Notes: generated by a model from the sequence alone, not told the origin. 64,000 bases of DNA from Morinoia aosen (GCA_030386875.1 CM059564.1:68653436-68717435), one strand, 5' to 3'; shown: positions 26,484 to 39,720, counted from the first letter of the stretch. Program-made: numbers and translations.

Positions 26484-29400
26484 TGAGGGAGCATTTTTAC
26501 CGAATTGTGTTATCTTCCAACAGCTATCAATGAGCGGTTAATGACATGCTTGTTTTGTTTATATCCTCCAGAACCCTTTCATCCTATACTCCTTTGACTA
26601 CAATGCGATTAATGCCTTCATAAATAGGTGTGTGCGACATATTGTTCTAGCTTTGAAAATTTCTGTGCGTTTTTGTTTATGGAAACCTGAACTTGATGAA
26701 ATTGTTTTCTTTTAGCTGAAAAAAAAATTATTGTATCAGTTAAAACAAAATTAGCACGAGATGACTTTTCTTCCCCAGCGTGGTTTCATTGTACCCGACG
26801 ACATCCTAGAAAAATGTTTCAGCTTGGCCAAGCTGTCTGTTCATTGTTTGTTCAAGATACATAGTTTAAAGTTTCTAAAAACACAGTGAGAATTAAATAG
26901 AAGAAAAAATGTTATTCCTTTATTTTCGTTCGCGTGATGATTTCCTCTTTAGCAGTGTGTCGTCACAGCTGCTAGTTGAAGATATTGTCTTTTGATTACT
27001 TGCGCCCGAGTGCGTACACCTAAAGTCATGTCAGCAAACCTAAATTAAAACGCAAGCCCTAGGAAAATTTTAGCACGTTGCGAGTATGAAGAATTTTAAA
27101 AAAGTATGCTGCATTGGTTATCAATCGTTACTTATACTAACACACTATTTTAGCCCCTACCTGTTACAACTGCTGCAGCTAAAAAAATGAATGAGTACAA
27201 TAATATACTCCATGTTTACGTTTAACGCTCTGACCGCGATGAATTACACTTAAAGTTAATATTCAACTCAAATTTGATGTCAAATGTAGTACGCAATTTT
27301 GAAAATAAAAAACATTAACTGGATCGTCTCTTCTTTTAGTTTGGATTAAGTATTTACAAAAATTGAGTTGGTGACTTTTCGTCGATTAGCAGCATTATGA
27401 AGATTCCCTTTGCGTACACCGGCGGCTCACATCGCGACCGACGTGTTAGCCGACAACCAGTCAGTTTAGTCATGAATATTTCAAAGATTTTTTTGCCTCA
27501 ATCGTCTTCATTTCTACGAATTAGACACAAGAATGGGCATTATATCTGCCAGTCAACAATACTAGCGTCATGGTCCCATAAACGAAAAGGCTTTAATTAA
27601 TAGCAGCCTATGTAGAGATGAAAAAATTTTGAAGGGACATGAAATGATAACTTATCATACTGAAGTATTTAACTTGAACCTATAGCTAAATATCGAAGGG
27701 GGAGCATGTTAATATTAAAAAATAGATACAGTTTGAGAGCCCAGTCAAAGATTTTGGTCGGAAGTTTTCTATGAATTAATGTAAATTTAGAAATACATCT
27801 ACGTATACACCTACACATATACATGCACGCTTACGTTACATATTTACTTATGTCGGTAGCTCTACAACTACAGTTTCATCCTACACCTCATTTAAATACG
27901 GGGAAAAATTTGAAGATGGTACTTTTTAGTTTTTCTTTGTCAGCTTTGCCTTTCCTTCCGTCTTTAATCTTATCACATCCGACAAGTTATTTGAAATTAT
28001 ACAAGATCTAAGCCTAGTTTTGAATCAAGAATAGGTGAGAGCAGCGCAAACATCGTATAGAATGGAATTCCAAAATTAGATACCAGCATACAGAAAACTG
28101 TTTCAAGATTTAGCTTTTAAGCAATACGGGACTATATAATATTTCATAATCTTGTTGGTTTTTCTTGTCAAGTGATCATGGTAGTAAGTTTGAGCGTAAA
28201 TTTGCTGCCTTGTCTGGCACCGACTTCGTGCAAATGCATCGCTGCTTCCACTTTGTCGCAATCCTCCAAACTTCAGATGTGAGGCCAGTAAAAATTACGC
28301 GCGAAAACTGAAATAGCCTGGGCATCCTTATCTTTTGTGCATTCCTTTTTGTGGCCATGCACTTCCGACGGTTCCCGGACCAAGCCGCCCGCGCCGCCTT
28401 TTGTTTAAAAACTCGGGGATTAGCTAAGGCTGTTTTTCGAGCCACCGATTCACAATTTCATTGTACCAGCCCTCAAGATCTGTTTTTGTCCGAGACGGAA
28501 ATGCAATCCCACAGTTGTTAGCATCAGATGCTGTCAAATCGCCATCCGTGTGCTCCTTCATCGCCTCACTACAAAGTTTGTCACTACGAAACTCTTTCCC
28601 ACTCGCGCCATTGTACATTAAAACACTTGTATATTAATTTAATGGATATTTCTGTGGCCTGATGGCAGGGCAGGAAGCAAATTAGCCAGAGCAGAAGCAG
28701 AGAGCTGTCTGTATGCACCGGTGCGGTGAGACGTTACAGGCCGGACTGACAGGCACCGGACGAGATCCACGGAAACTCACGCAGCCTTGCATGCGAAGAG
28801 CACATAAAATGATGGCATGCACCGTAGGACATGATATTTTGTAACAATTGTGCACGAAAGTATTGAGCAGATCATTCATATAACCAGAAGCTGTACAATT
28901 AGACAATATAAACTTGTTTCTCCGACAAATAGCATGAGTATAAACACAACATTCTTCGGTGTAAAATGAATGCTGAAGTGTACGCGTAGGTCTTGCATCT
29001 GTTCTACAAGCGGCACCTTTTAATCCCCGTTGACCATAAAAAATCAAAAGTTGAACTCTGCTCCTTTACCACAAAAAAGAAACGCCTATTCTTTGCCCAC
29101 TATCTATCAGATGATCGTAAATTTTGGCCGAAAATTCACCTTGTAGACGGAGGCTTGTACTGATGTTACTCAGGAAATTAATATCTCTGGATTGGGGTGC
29201 AGGGTCTTCGAAATCGCTAAATGCAGGGTAGAAAGCAAATGCTGGTTATAAAATTCATGCTTAAATTATCTCAAGTGCGTTCGAGAAGCTGCACTCAAAG
29301 AAGAGTATAGAGGCCGCCGGAACCATTTTGTGGGCGGAAAGCCTGGTTTTAAAGCAATAAAATAATTGAAAAGATCTGCTTAGCTGCGGTTGTGGCTGGG

Positions 29401-30567
29401 GAGGTCGTCCGGGGATGCTGAGCTGAGGTCCTCGCCGGCACCTCGCTTTTGTTTTGATCGTATTATCCCAATGAAGGAAAATAAAACTTTTCTTATAAAT
29501 CCCCCCAAACAAACAAACAAACCAAGGGTTAAAATGTGGGTGAGAATGAACTACAAATGAAAGGCATACTAGGATGAACTAGAGAGTGGACATTTTTTAA
29601 AACACGAGCTATGTAGGTATCAATGTGTGTCAATTTCTGACTGAAAGAGAGCGGAGAGAGCAAAGAAGAGAGGAGTGCACGTGGAATGGTGGACAAGTTT
29701 TCTCTACTTCAACAGTTGATTTGTCCGTCTGAATAAGAAAAACAAGTATTTCCCGCATAACACAAACCGAGTGACGTACAAAAAACTTGTCGAAAGAAAA
29801 GAGACGATATTTCAAACTCCATTTCATGAGAATATGTGAAACAAAGGCAATATGGAAAAGTTTATCGTTAATTTTTTCTTTTCGTAACAAAGATAAGTAA
29901 TGATATGACCAGTTTTCTGAATAACTCCAGACCATTTTATTCGCTAAAATATTACGATTGAAATGAGTACTGGAAATGATATATGGACAACATCATTTAC
30001 ATTTCATGATTACCTGAAATTTATCAAAAAAATCTAGTACAATAAAATCAAGTTTGTTGTTCTCATGCATTGTTGCTTTTTCTCTCCGTCCTTCTTACTA
30101 TAGTGTTATAAATCAGGTTATTAGCGGCTCAAGGTTAAGGGGAAGAAAACATTTACACCAGAAAGAATATCTTGATTGTTTTGATTACATCACACATTGC
30201 AATGTAGATACTTTTGGTCGAGCTACACAATGGGTGCATCAAAAAATATACCCCCTCCCATAAAAACTCATATCTCGAGCTTAAATTAAAATACTTCAGT
30301 TCCGTTTGATGCATATGATTTGAAAATTTAACTTTTGTGCGAAAAGAATTTTCGTAGATATGTGTACACTGAATGAGTGTTCTTCACGTAGTCCAATGAC
30401 CGATGACGCGCCGGTCTTTGTGTAACACGGCGTTATTTAGAGCTCCCTCAAATCAGGGGTAAAAAATTACTTTTTGATGCCAAAATTAATTAAACATCCG
30501 AAGTACCCTATAATATCCCACCTAGGATATAAAATTTAATTTCATTCCATATACCCGTCATTAAGCT
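26484..30567. other. AT-rich stretch, no recognised gene
   Basis: The longest frame is 121 codons on the minus strand (28682-29047); it is Cys-rich but matches no family I know. Two overlapping minus-strand frames at 28176-28618 are also unrecognised. A short (CAAA)n tract lies near 29506-29525. No inverted-repeat element was seen. Confidence 0.45.
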
Positions 30568-30569
30568 GT

Positions 30570-30613
<44 letters not shown>

Positions 30614-30645
30614 GATATATATATATATATATATATATGTATATG
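30568..30645. repeat. (AT)n microsatellite
   Basis: A nearly uninterrupted AT dinucleotide run with one AATAG interruption in the middle. It is self-complementary and can fold back on itself; its length is likely to vary between individuals. Confidence 0.95.
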
Positions 30646-31365
30646 CAAACATATTAATATTAATGTCTATATTAACCATGTCTCAAACAAACCAAGTCTC
30701 ATGGAATTTAATTAACTGAACACTGAGAGCGGGCTATTTGATAGAGCATGTAAGCGAGCAAAATTAACGAGTAGGACTTGGAGAAAAAGGAATAAAAATG
30801 AATTCAAATAAACTTTTACAATCCTGTATCGAAAATGGGAGCCGAGTTTAGCGGAAGAGGCCGTCCTTCTCTCATTGCTCGTTGCGTTTGATTGTTTTTT
30901 GAAAATTGGCTCCTCGCCGTGCATCAACGTCCTCACCAATTCATTTTTATTACATTTTCTATATTTCTAACTTGGCGACATTTCCCCATAGCTCTCCAGT
31001 TTCGTTGTCTAGCCGTCGCGGACACCTTATCGCACCCAGTTGTCTAATCTGTTTATGCTCGTCTACAGAGCGCGCTGTGCCTTCCATGTCATATGAGCGC
31101 CGGAATTTTCTTCTGTCTGGGACAGTCTCTGGAAAAGTCGGCCTTTTTCTTGATTGTCTCTTTGATCTTTGCGTGGAAAATTCCATACATCAAAATGAGA
31201 TGCTGAATAGTTGTAGCAAAATGGGGGTCTAAAATGTACTGATGTAACATGACGTAACAGTAATAACAGTAATATAGATGTATAATTCAAATAATTGATC
31301 ATTTACAACTAGTGTGCTCTCGCGTTCTCAAAAAAGATGACGTTCTTAATACTCTCGAGCTATTT
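30646..31365. other. Unique sequence between AT repeat and TIR element
   Basis: Contains short overlapping frames on both strands (for example 108 codons plus at 30906-31232 and 75 codons minus at 30959-31186) without recognisable motifs. No repeat structure is visible. Confidence 0.4.
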
Positions 31366-31367
31366 TA

Positions 31368-31754
31368 CAGGGTGTTGCAAAACTATTGGTATTAACTTCG
31401 GCTACTAATAGAAAGTATTGATATACGCACTATTTCATCAATGAACAAAGTTCAAACAACTCTTCGTTGATGAGACATTATGCCTATAACCTTTTAAGAC
31501 TCATTTTTCGTAGCACGACAGCGAATTCGGAAAAGACAAGAACAGAGCAGTTAAGGAGAATAAGGAAATTGTTTTCTTCAATTACCCTCTTGCGTTATAA
31601 TAAACAGAGTGTAGCAATAATCAGCGTTCTTATTTTACACATCAGGTTATTTCAAAAACGAAGCGTTTTTTGAGCTTTTTTCATTGATGAAATATAGTGC
31701 TTATAACAATATTTTCTATTAGTAGCCGAAGTTTGTACAACTTAGCAACACCTC
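31368..31754. mobile_element. 387-bp TIR miniature element, TA-flanked
   Basis: The left end, CAGGGTGTTGCAAAACTATT, is matched by the reverse complement of the right end, GAGGTGTTGCTAAGTTGTAC. Both then share ACTTCGGCTACTAATAGAAA and a long ATTTCATCAATGAA-containing tail, giving TIRs of about 90 bp. Both sides carry TA (31366-31367 and 31755-31756), the target duplication expected of Tc1/mariner-type elements. The internal 68-codon frame has no transposase motif, so the element is non-autonomous. It abuts a second element four bases further on. Confidence 0.85.
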
Positions 31755-31758
31755 TATA

Positions 31759-32503
31759 CCGGGTGTAACACATAAATGACCCCGACCTTTTAACTGATTA
31801 TTTATCCGCTTTGAATTGACATATTTGAATTGTTGTTTTTTCACAAAGTAGTAAATTTTGTTTCCTTTTCGAATAATTTGAGTTTTTTGAAAATCGATTT
31901 GATAACCACTTTACAGTGATTGATTTACTGAAAGAGGTAGAAATATTAATTGTTCAAAGGAAAAGTTTTAAAAACAACACTGGTGTTCTTCTTCATTTCT
32001 CAACACCTACTGTTAAAAATAATTTCACAATGATGTATCCCACATACCACTTAGTATTTAAACCCTCTGAAAGGTTTCAACTTTCAGGTGTTTTCAATTA
32101 ATAGTGTTTCAAGAACTGAAAGGAAACGGTGAAATAATCCGCAAAAACTCTTCGTTCAATGGTGGCTATAGAAATAATACTTTCCATGAGAGAAATGGAG
32201 GGTATGTCGATGGGTACTAAATTACATTATTTATTTCTGTTTGTTCTTTTTTTTGGAAAGTGCAAAATAAGGTGAAATATCAATATTGTATTAAAAATTT
32301 TTCCTTTGAACAATTTGTTTTTCTACCCCTTTCAGTAAATCGATCACTGCATAAAGTGGTTATTCAACCAATTTTTAAAAAATAAAATTATTCGTAAAGG
32401 AAACAAAATTTACTACATTGTAACAAAAGACAATTCAAATATGCTAATTTGAAGCGGAGACATAATCAATTAGAAAGTCAGGGACATTTTGTTTGACACC
32501 CGG
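31759..32503. mobile_element. 745-bp long-TIR element, copy 1
   Basis: The ends read CCGGGTGTAACACATAAATG on the left and, reverse complemented, CCGGGTGTCAAACAAAATGT on the right. The inverted repeats extend about 210 bp on each side, through a shared GATTTACTGAAAG block. The flanks are TA on both sides (31757-31758, 32504-32505). A second copy of the same family lies at 42286-43065. A frame at 31916-32101 is partly shared with copy 2 but shifts phase between copies at an A-run, so I see no conserved coding constraint. Probably a non-autonomous Tc1/mariner-type or foldback element. Confidence 0.85.
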
Positions 32504-32505
32504 TA

Positions 32506-34069
32506 TAGTGATAGCTGATTTTAGATGAAAAATTCGAATGCCCGTTGAAGCTTCTGGAAATATCTCTATTTTTGTGCTAGCATAATTTGAAAAAAATTGA
32601 ATTAATTGAAATTTAAAACAGAAACTTTCAGTCATTATGTGTGTCGTTTAAATTCCACTTACCGGGGTGTGACTAGAAACGGAGACAAGCGAGCGACATA
32701 CACCTGAGCATCGTGGCGTTGTACAATATTGTCATCTATCTCATGTACGAATTTCCTGTATGTATAGGGAATACCATTCGTCGGTATGATGTTGAGGTTC
32801 ATTTTGTCTTCTTGACTGATACCATTTTCATAGAGCAAAACATTCCGACCAATTATTGTCTTCTCTTTCTCATCTAATTTCATAAAAAAGGAAACGTTTC
32901 AGATGAAGTAAAATAGATTCGTGCGTCAAAACTCGTGGGAACGGTGGCGAGGATCTGCACGGAAGATCTAGTTCTTCAAACAGCGTTCCCAACTAGAAAA
33001 TCTGTTTCCACATGTTAGTATTCAGAAACGGAACCGATTTTTTGTAGTGCAATGAGCAGTGTCCCTATGCTAATATTCGAAAAATTATAAAGCATCATGC
33101 TGAAGTATGTAGCGTAATCGCGTGATTCTTTCGTCAGCACGTGTATTCTGGAGCCCAGGAACGAATCCGTGCGCTGTACCCAAGAGAAAGCAATAAAACA
33201 GGAGTCAAATTTGCTTGAAGTATTTCAGTAGTGTATCAGTGCTAATAATCTCAATCTTTTAAAGTTAGTCTGGTCAAGTCTATGAGATAAAAAAAGGTAA
33301 ACTTAGATAAGCTACTGAATGCTGCATGTTAATCACAAACGTCTGCTTTCGTTAGTTACAATATTCGGCTATGTAGGCGAGTCATTATCTGGTTTCAATT
33401 CAAAATGAATTCATACTATACTGGTAAATCATTGGTTGAACTTCTATATGAATAAATTACTGTTCAAAAAGAGAGTACGTAGTCCGCATGAAATGTTCAC
33501 GAGTCCACTTCGCAGAGTAGGGCGTGATGAAGACAGCCTTGAGTGTATAGTGGGTCACGACAGTGTCGAAATTTTCAAATGTTTTTCGATTATTATCAAT
33601 CCTGCATACATTATATTAGTAACGCTTTTAAACAATAATCCGTACTATAGTATTTGAGCTGCGTTTATCTGTCGTCTATCACACTTTGAAAACATAGTAA
33701 GATAACGTGTGCTTCAGAGATATGCGATTTGACTCCTATGTGTTCATGCCCAGGCACACTTGAAGACACGTTCATTTCTCACGTTTCCCCTGTTCATTTG
33801 AAAACAGTGAAAGATTTAATTGTTTTATAGCTTGCCACCGTATCGAAGGTCGTTATTTTTGATGGGCCTCCAACGATATCTTTTGCATATTTCAACGCAC
33901 ACAATCGAATTTAATTAATCCTTAGACTACGAGTGTAGCAGAGATACACGGTACAACTAATTTGCTTCGAGTGATAAAATCGGCACGAAAATTTATGACA
34001 GCATAGATACAACTTTCTTTATGTGACCTTTGTATGAATTGTTTGAATTGTCTTCTTTTGTTTTCATAA
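32506..34069. other. Unique AT-rich sequence
   Basis: Only short frames up to 74 codons (for example minus 32659-32883), none recognised. No array or inverted repeat was seen. Confidence 0.45.
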
Positions 34070-35191
34070 GAGCAGACCTAACCATGAAGGCCTAGAAAGG
34101 AACTCGAATTTGAGCCTCTCTAAATCAGTAACTGAAGCCAGATCGTCATGAAACTCAGTATGAAGGAAGAAATGTCAGTTGTAACTACAAGGTCTTTAAT
34201 TAAATACGGCACACAAAAAAATCTTTAATAACTTTTGATGCAATGACCGGATTTTTGAAAACAAAACGGTAGTAGAATCCTGAGATTTACAACTTTTATT
34301 TGATACATATTTATACATGATGCAATAGTCAAAATAAGAATAATCAAATCAAATTTATCCTCCTTCTAAGCTGCCGCCAAGATGACGAACTGTACAAAGG
34401 AACAATTAGCTTTCATTAGCAGTTTAGCACTGTATACTTCTCTAACGAAAGGAGCATTTCGCCCAGACAAGTTTTAAGGGAGAGCTAGTACAACCTGCAA
34501 AGTTCTGGTATATACCTGCGAAGTTCTAGTAACACCCTGTAACACCCTGTATATGCAATTTACAATGTATCATATTTATTCATTCTTCATGTCGACTCAT
34601 TATTATAAATTCAATTACTATGCTAATGAGGCACAAAATCGACGAGTCAGAAAATTTTATAACTTTCTGAAAACATCCTGATCGTATCATTATCTGGAAG
34701 AGTTTCGGCGTGAATGATCATTTTCTGAAAATAGTAAAACCCATAACACATTTTGCTTTGAATTAAAGGTCTACAACAAAATGCCAGATGTAAGGGCGTA
34801 CTGGAAGTTGACACGACCAAACAAATGCAAAAAATGTATCATATCATAAAAAGCTGCTAATTGGAGGCTAGCGACGGAAAGACGGTGATTCTTGAACAAA
34901 ATATATGAGTGTATGTATATAATTTAAGCATACGGAAGTTTGTGAAGTTAGCTATAAGTATTGCGCAGAAATCTTGACACAAATGGAGAGCGACATGCGA
35001 AAAAGTAAAATTCGAAAATATCGAGTTTCAAATTAATATGATTGCGTTGTCTTGAATGAATCGGATATATAGTCACAACTAGCTCATTTCTTCCTTCGTA
35101 CGTAGTTTCATGACGATCTGGGTTCAGTTCGCTAATTCAGAGAGGCTCAAAGACGTGTTTCGTTTTAGGCCCTTCATAGTTAGGGCTACTC
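34070..35191. mobile_element. About 1.12-kb inverted-repeat element
   Basis: The arm at 34070-34186 is the imperfect reverse complement of 35070-35191. Both contain CATGAAGG, GAGCCTCTCT, CAGATCGTCATGAAACT and GAAGGAAGAAATG in mirror order. The terminal words are GAGCAGACCTAACCATGAAG on the left and GAGTAGCCCTAACTATGAAG on the inverted right side. The interior has no transposase motif; it includes a doubled AACACCCTGT at 34533-34552, which resembles the end of another mariner-type element and hints at a nested insertion. The class is uncertain; TA-like bases occur just outside both ends, but the duplication is not clean. Confidence 0.7.
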
Positions 35192-36160
35192 GTAACCATC
35201 TTTTTTGAAACCCTTGCGCTGCTTCGAATTTTTTTCCTCTTTTTTTTACAGGCATCCAGAAAAAACAGTTCATCTTTCAAGTTACAAAAACAATGTTACA
35301 TTTTTTCGAGTGTCTATGAATGCCATTTTTTACCACACGGGGGGGGGGGGAAGAAATTTGTACACTGGCACAAACTTTATTAATTGCTAACTCGGTTTGT
35401 ATGTACTTCTACCCTGTATACTAGAAAAATAGGTGGACGTTAGAAAAAGATTGCAAACTCCTGTTTTAATTGGCATTTATTGATGTCGATTGAAATACAT
35501 TCTAATGATACACAACCGAAAATTAAAAAAAAAAAAGTAAGAATCCGAATTCAAACAATCCGTTCAGTTTTCACCCGTAAATTATAGCTATAATTGAAAT
35601 GAACGCCGTTTTTGACAACAGAGGTTCACAATTACTCATAATAGAATAAGATAAAGGTATAAATTAATTTTATGCTCAAAATCTACTTAAGAACAAAGTA
35701 CCAAAAAAATATTTTCTCGAGAATATTTAAGGTCTTGAGCGCCTATCAAGGCTCCCCCTGAACGCTGTCAGGGTTGAGGGCGTCCAGAGCCCGGCAGCTA
35801 TGTTAGCTATGCTCACGCAGCGCACCTCCGCTCGTATGAAGCAAAAATTTCAGCGCCGTGTTTGTTAAGGACCGCTGAAACTGGCGCACCTGACACCGCG
35901 TGGTTAGCTTCACCTGTCACACCAAAATATTTATTAAGCTCAAGCTTAAGCAACTTCCTCTCTAAACCATTATAAGTTTTAAGCAACATTCTCACGAAAC
36001 ATTCTTTATTTCCTCGATCCCGAGCGTAAAATATTTCACCACAGTGGCAAACGTTCTTCACTGCGGCCAATACGAGTATAACACGAATTATTATACTCGT
36101 TTGTATCGTAGCTACGCCACGAGATAGTTCTGTAAAATATCTAAAAAAAATTATGCTTCA
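35192..36160. other. AT-rich sequence with a G12 run
   Basis: A run of 12 G occurs at 35339-35350. A TACCCTGTATA word at 35410-35420 resembles a mariner-type terminus, but I could not find its partner. The 85-codon minus-strand frame at 35813-36070 is unrecognised. Confidence 0.45.
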
Positions 36161-36220
36161 AGTTAGACTTGATTTCGGTGCATCAACGAAATATCACAGG
36201 ACTGACGATTAATTTTCAAG
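36161..36220 (+). repeat. Dispersed about 60-bp direct repeat, copy 1
   Basis: AGTTAGACTTGATTTCGGTG and the following CATCAACG are identical to 37278-37305. The similarity then continues imperfectly through GGACTGACG(A/C)T and an A/T-rich tail. The two copies lie in the same orientation about 1.1 kb apart. This could be a fragment of a dispersed repeat family or the ends of a decayed insertion. Confidence 0.7.
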
Positions 36221-37277
36221 CTGACATCGGAAGTCTCAGCATGACTCACTACCGGAGCAGCCGTTGGACCCTGTGGTTCTACGCAAATAAAAACATCTGT
36301 CACAGTAGATACGGTTTGCGGAGGCACCTTTAGTTATCAGGCCACCCAACACCTGCGCATCCCGTTGCAGGAAGTCCGGAGCGGTACTGCCTATGTAATT
36401 TTGTTTTGTTTTACTCGAGAGCACAAAAGCAAAGTTCTGGCTGAGGTCATGAGTCACTGGAGTTCGAGGTTGTAGGTGTAAGTCGAGCAGCGTTTGCTTT
36501 AAGAGTGCACGCGCAAATTAGGTTGTACGTCACGCCTGCTGCGCGGCTCCACGCACGCTCTACGTGATGTTGTGACACTATACCTGCCACTGCGAAATGA
36601 TTTTTGCAGCTACTGGTGTACACGTCCCGCCAAAACTTTTGGGATTAGAAAATTTTCGATAAAGAACATGATTAATTCACTGAGGCTCCCAAAAACCAAT
36701 TAAAATTTTTTCCTCTCTAATTCTTTACTTAAACCTACGACGTATATTTATTCATCCAACAATACCCGTGATTTAAATGTCACGTTTATACTCGTGAGGT
36801 TGTAAAGCCCGTGTAACAGACACGTTCATCGAGTATTTCAAGCTACGCCGGTCAAAAATTTCGATGATTATAGACAAAAACCGTGAAGAATGTGTATTTT
36901 TAAATACATGACAGCTGTTATCATAACCATAAATAAACTTGAATCCTCTTTTTTGATACTGATGTCCACGCAAAAAATCGGATAAGAAATGCAATTCATC
37001 TCACACTGAGCTGACTTCATGAAAACAGAGTCGTAAAAACATGAAGCGCATAGTCCGTAGCTCACCCCAGAGAGGTCAGCATCCTATCAGAACTCGTAGC
37101 CTCAGCGGCATCATGACAGAACGACGAATATTAAAGTCAAGAAATTTAACTTACTATATCTCATATTTCAAATATTCCAAACTTGTTACATTATTATTCA
37201 TTTAGGTATTATAATCAATACGTACCATGCATTAAACATACATATTGCATTCCCTTAAAGATATCCACCACGCATCT
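36221..37277. other. Sequence between the two direct repeats
   Basis: No gene recognised; frames up to 73 codons are unrecognised. A GC-richer patch lies near 36460-36600. No inverted repeat or coding motif suggests what, if anything, the flanking direct repeats delimit. Confidence 0.4.
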
Positions 37278-37337
37278 AGTTAGACTTGATTTCGGTGCAT
37301 CAACGTAATCTGGCTGGACTGACGCTAAATTTTTAAG
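37278..37337 (+). repeat. Dispersed about 60-bp direct repeat, copy 2
   Basis: Same orientation as 36161-36220, with a 28-bp exact core and an imperfect tail (GGACTGACGCTAAATTTTT here, GGACTGACGATTAATTTT there). Confidence 0.7.
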
Positions 37338-39720
37338 CAGCCGCAGTTGTTTCCTATTCTTGTGTTGTAGGTCTGAAGCTCCCACGCTGCGGGGAGTGCC
37401 TCAGAGCGCAGGTGCTGGCAAGGGTCGTGTGGTGAGGGTCGTGTTGGGCCTGCCGTGGGTCACAGGTCACCGCTCTAGTTCTCAAACTGCCCGTCCGGCC
37501 CACCACCAACCCGCTGGTCGCCAGCCCTTGATCCATTTGACCCTCCACTGAGCATTCCTAGTCAATGACAACCCACCGCTGAGGTTCCAGCCCACTGACA
37601 GCGCTCAACCTTCCACTATAGCTGAGCGCAAGCCCACCGGTGACTCTCTGAGCTCACCACTGAGAAGTCAGTCAATGATGCGCTACTGGACGCACCTCCT
37701 CAGCGCCTTCAAGTTGACGCTCTTACGCACTTTGTGTTTGTATAAGAATTTGAATATCTCATTGAATACAGTTTGAATGTCTTTTTAGAAATGGCATATT
37801 CACGAGCTTATTTCATTCATTACATAGTCATGCCAGTTCATCAGTCGATATTTTATCGTCAAATAACTTGATTAAAGCTTACGGATAAAACTTGAATCAC
37901 TTTATTTCCTTTACAACCAAATAATCTATTTGCAGTTGATGATTTACTATGCTCCAAAGAATCACAGAGTAAGTGTGGTGAAAGAACACAAACTTATTCT
38001 ACCGATGATAATAAATTACCCTTCGTTAAGCAGTAGATTATTCGCTTTTAAAAGAACGAAATTATCTTAATATTCTTATGCATGAGCTTTAGCATATTCC
38101 CAATATTTCGAGCCAGTCACACCACACAGCTGCGGACAAAGTTCATGCAGGGACTTCTTTTCGAAGTGAATAAAAAACAAATAATAATAAAAATACAGCT
38201 CAGCCAATTGAGTGGCGAATTCTCGAGTTTCATCTAAAACCCCAGGCCGTACTCGCGTGTTTGACCTGAATACGGCATAGAATATTAGTCATTTGCGAGC
38301 TGTGTCAGTGCATGTAACGCCGTTGTGTGGCCAGCGCCTGCCTGCTTCTCCCTAAACTGTGATCATTGTGTGACTGAGTGGCTGTTATCTGTGAGATATG
38401 TTTGCCTGAGTTGCTACGTGAGACAATATGAGATTAGAAAAGACCTTTTGCTCTCACTTTTCCTGGAATGTGCTCTCATTCCTGAAGCATTAAAAAATGA
38501 CAACTCAATGGCTGCTAAAATGTTTTTTAGTGTTAGAATAACATTCATCTACCCTAATTTTAATCGAGATTTTTATGCATGTGCAAATATTCAATTCGTG
38601 ATCTAATGTTAAGGTTTGATCTGGGCCATATTCGCAAGATATTATAACCAGTATCCCAGATACGCTCGAGCAGACGAACACATTAGACTAATGCTGTTGG
38701 TAATTTGTTGTTTTGAATTTGTTGGCCTCTGGAGGATTGATTTGAGGAAAATTCTAGGTTAATTGCTGCAGTTGTCACAGACGCGCGCGACGGGCACATT
38801 AGATGTACGAACACCTCCTTTACGGATACCGCACATACATACCTTGGAAGTAGTAATTCAAATACTTTGCACTTAAGGGTCTTGCTTAATGAGTGGGAGG
38901 AAAATCATTCAACTCTGTATGTAGTTATACAAGCAGAAACCTCACTATGCACTCACCATCGAAAATGATGTTATTTTAGTTAGGGTTGTTTTTCATTAAT
39001 GGAAACTGCTTTGAATAAACAGTTTTGATGAGTAACTTTTTTCTGTTAATTTCAAAACATTTGAAATAGGAAATCATCATAATGGATTTAAATCAACATT
39101 GATTAGTAGAACTCAAAGAAAGGCAGAAATTTATAGTCATGATGTGCTCTTGTATTTGATTTACAGAGTGAGCGAAGGGATGGGCAGACCAAGCACTCCA
39201 AACAAGTGAGGCAGAAAGCATGCAAGCAACAAAATGCGTGTTATGGTTTAGAGCATAATCCTGAGCTGAAGCTGTTTTTAACTCGTAATTTATTGCCTAA
39301 AGTAAATGAATCAATGAAATCCAAAATCATTAACTTCGTACCGCACGCGTGGAACGAAAACAAAACACTCATATCGATTTTTTTAAATTTTGCAACATCA
39401 TCGAAGCAATTTTGAACTTAAAATAAAATTGTTTGCAGTCTAAGAACTTAAAAAAAACACTGTGCTGAGCTTTGTTCTAGAAACTTGAAAGCATTGATTC
39501 TTTCACAAAAATTGGCTCTCGCCGCTTGGCCGCGCTTGGTCTCATGTTTTACCGTTCATTTGGCGTGCCGCAGAGGTGTTGTCTTCTCGAGACGGTCTCT
39601 GCCCAAGACCATTTTTTACCGCGAGCAGCAAGAATGTGGCGCTGTACCCTGGATACCGGGCGCCCGCTCAACCATCCCGTCGTGAACATTCTGGCGCTCG
39701 TCTTACAGGCGTTGTGGCAC
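37338..39720. other. Unique sequence, no gene recognised
   Basis: A GC-richer region (about 37360-37700) with repeated CCAC(C/T)GCTGAG-like words is open on both strands (37360-37551 plus, 37354-37548 minus) but unrecognised. The rest is AT-rich until about 39500, where GC content rises toward the 20-bp array. Confidence 0.45.
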
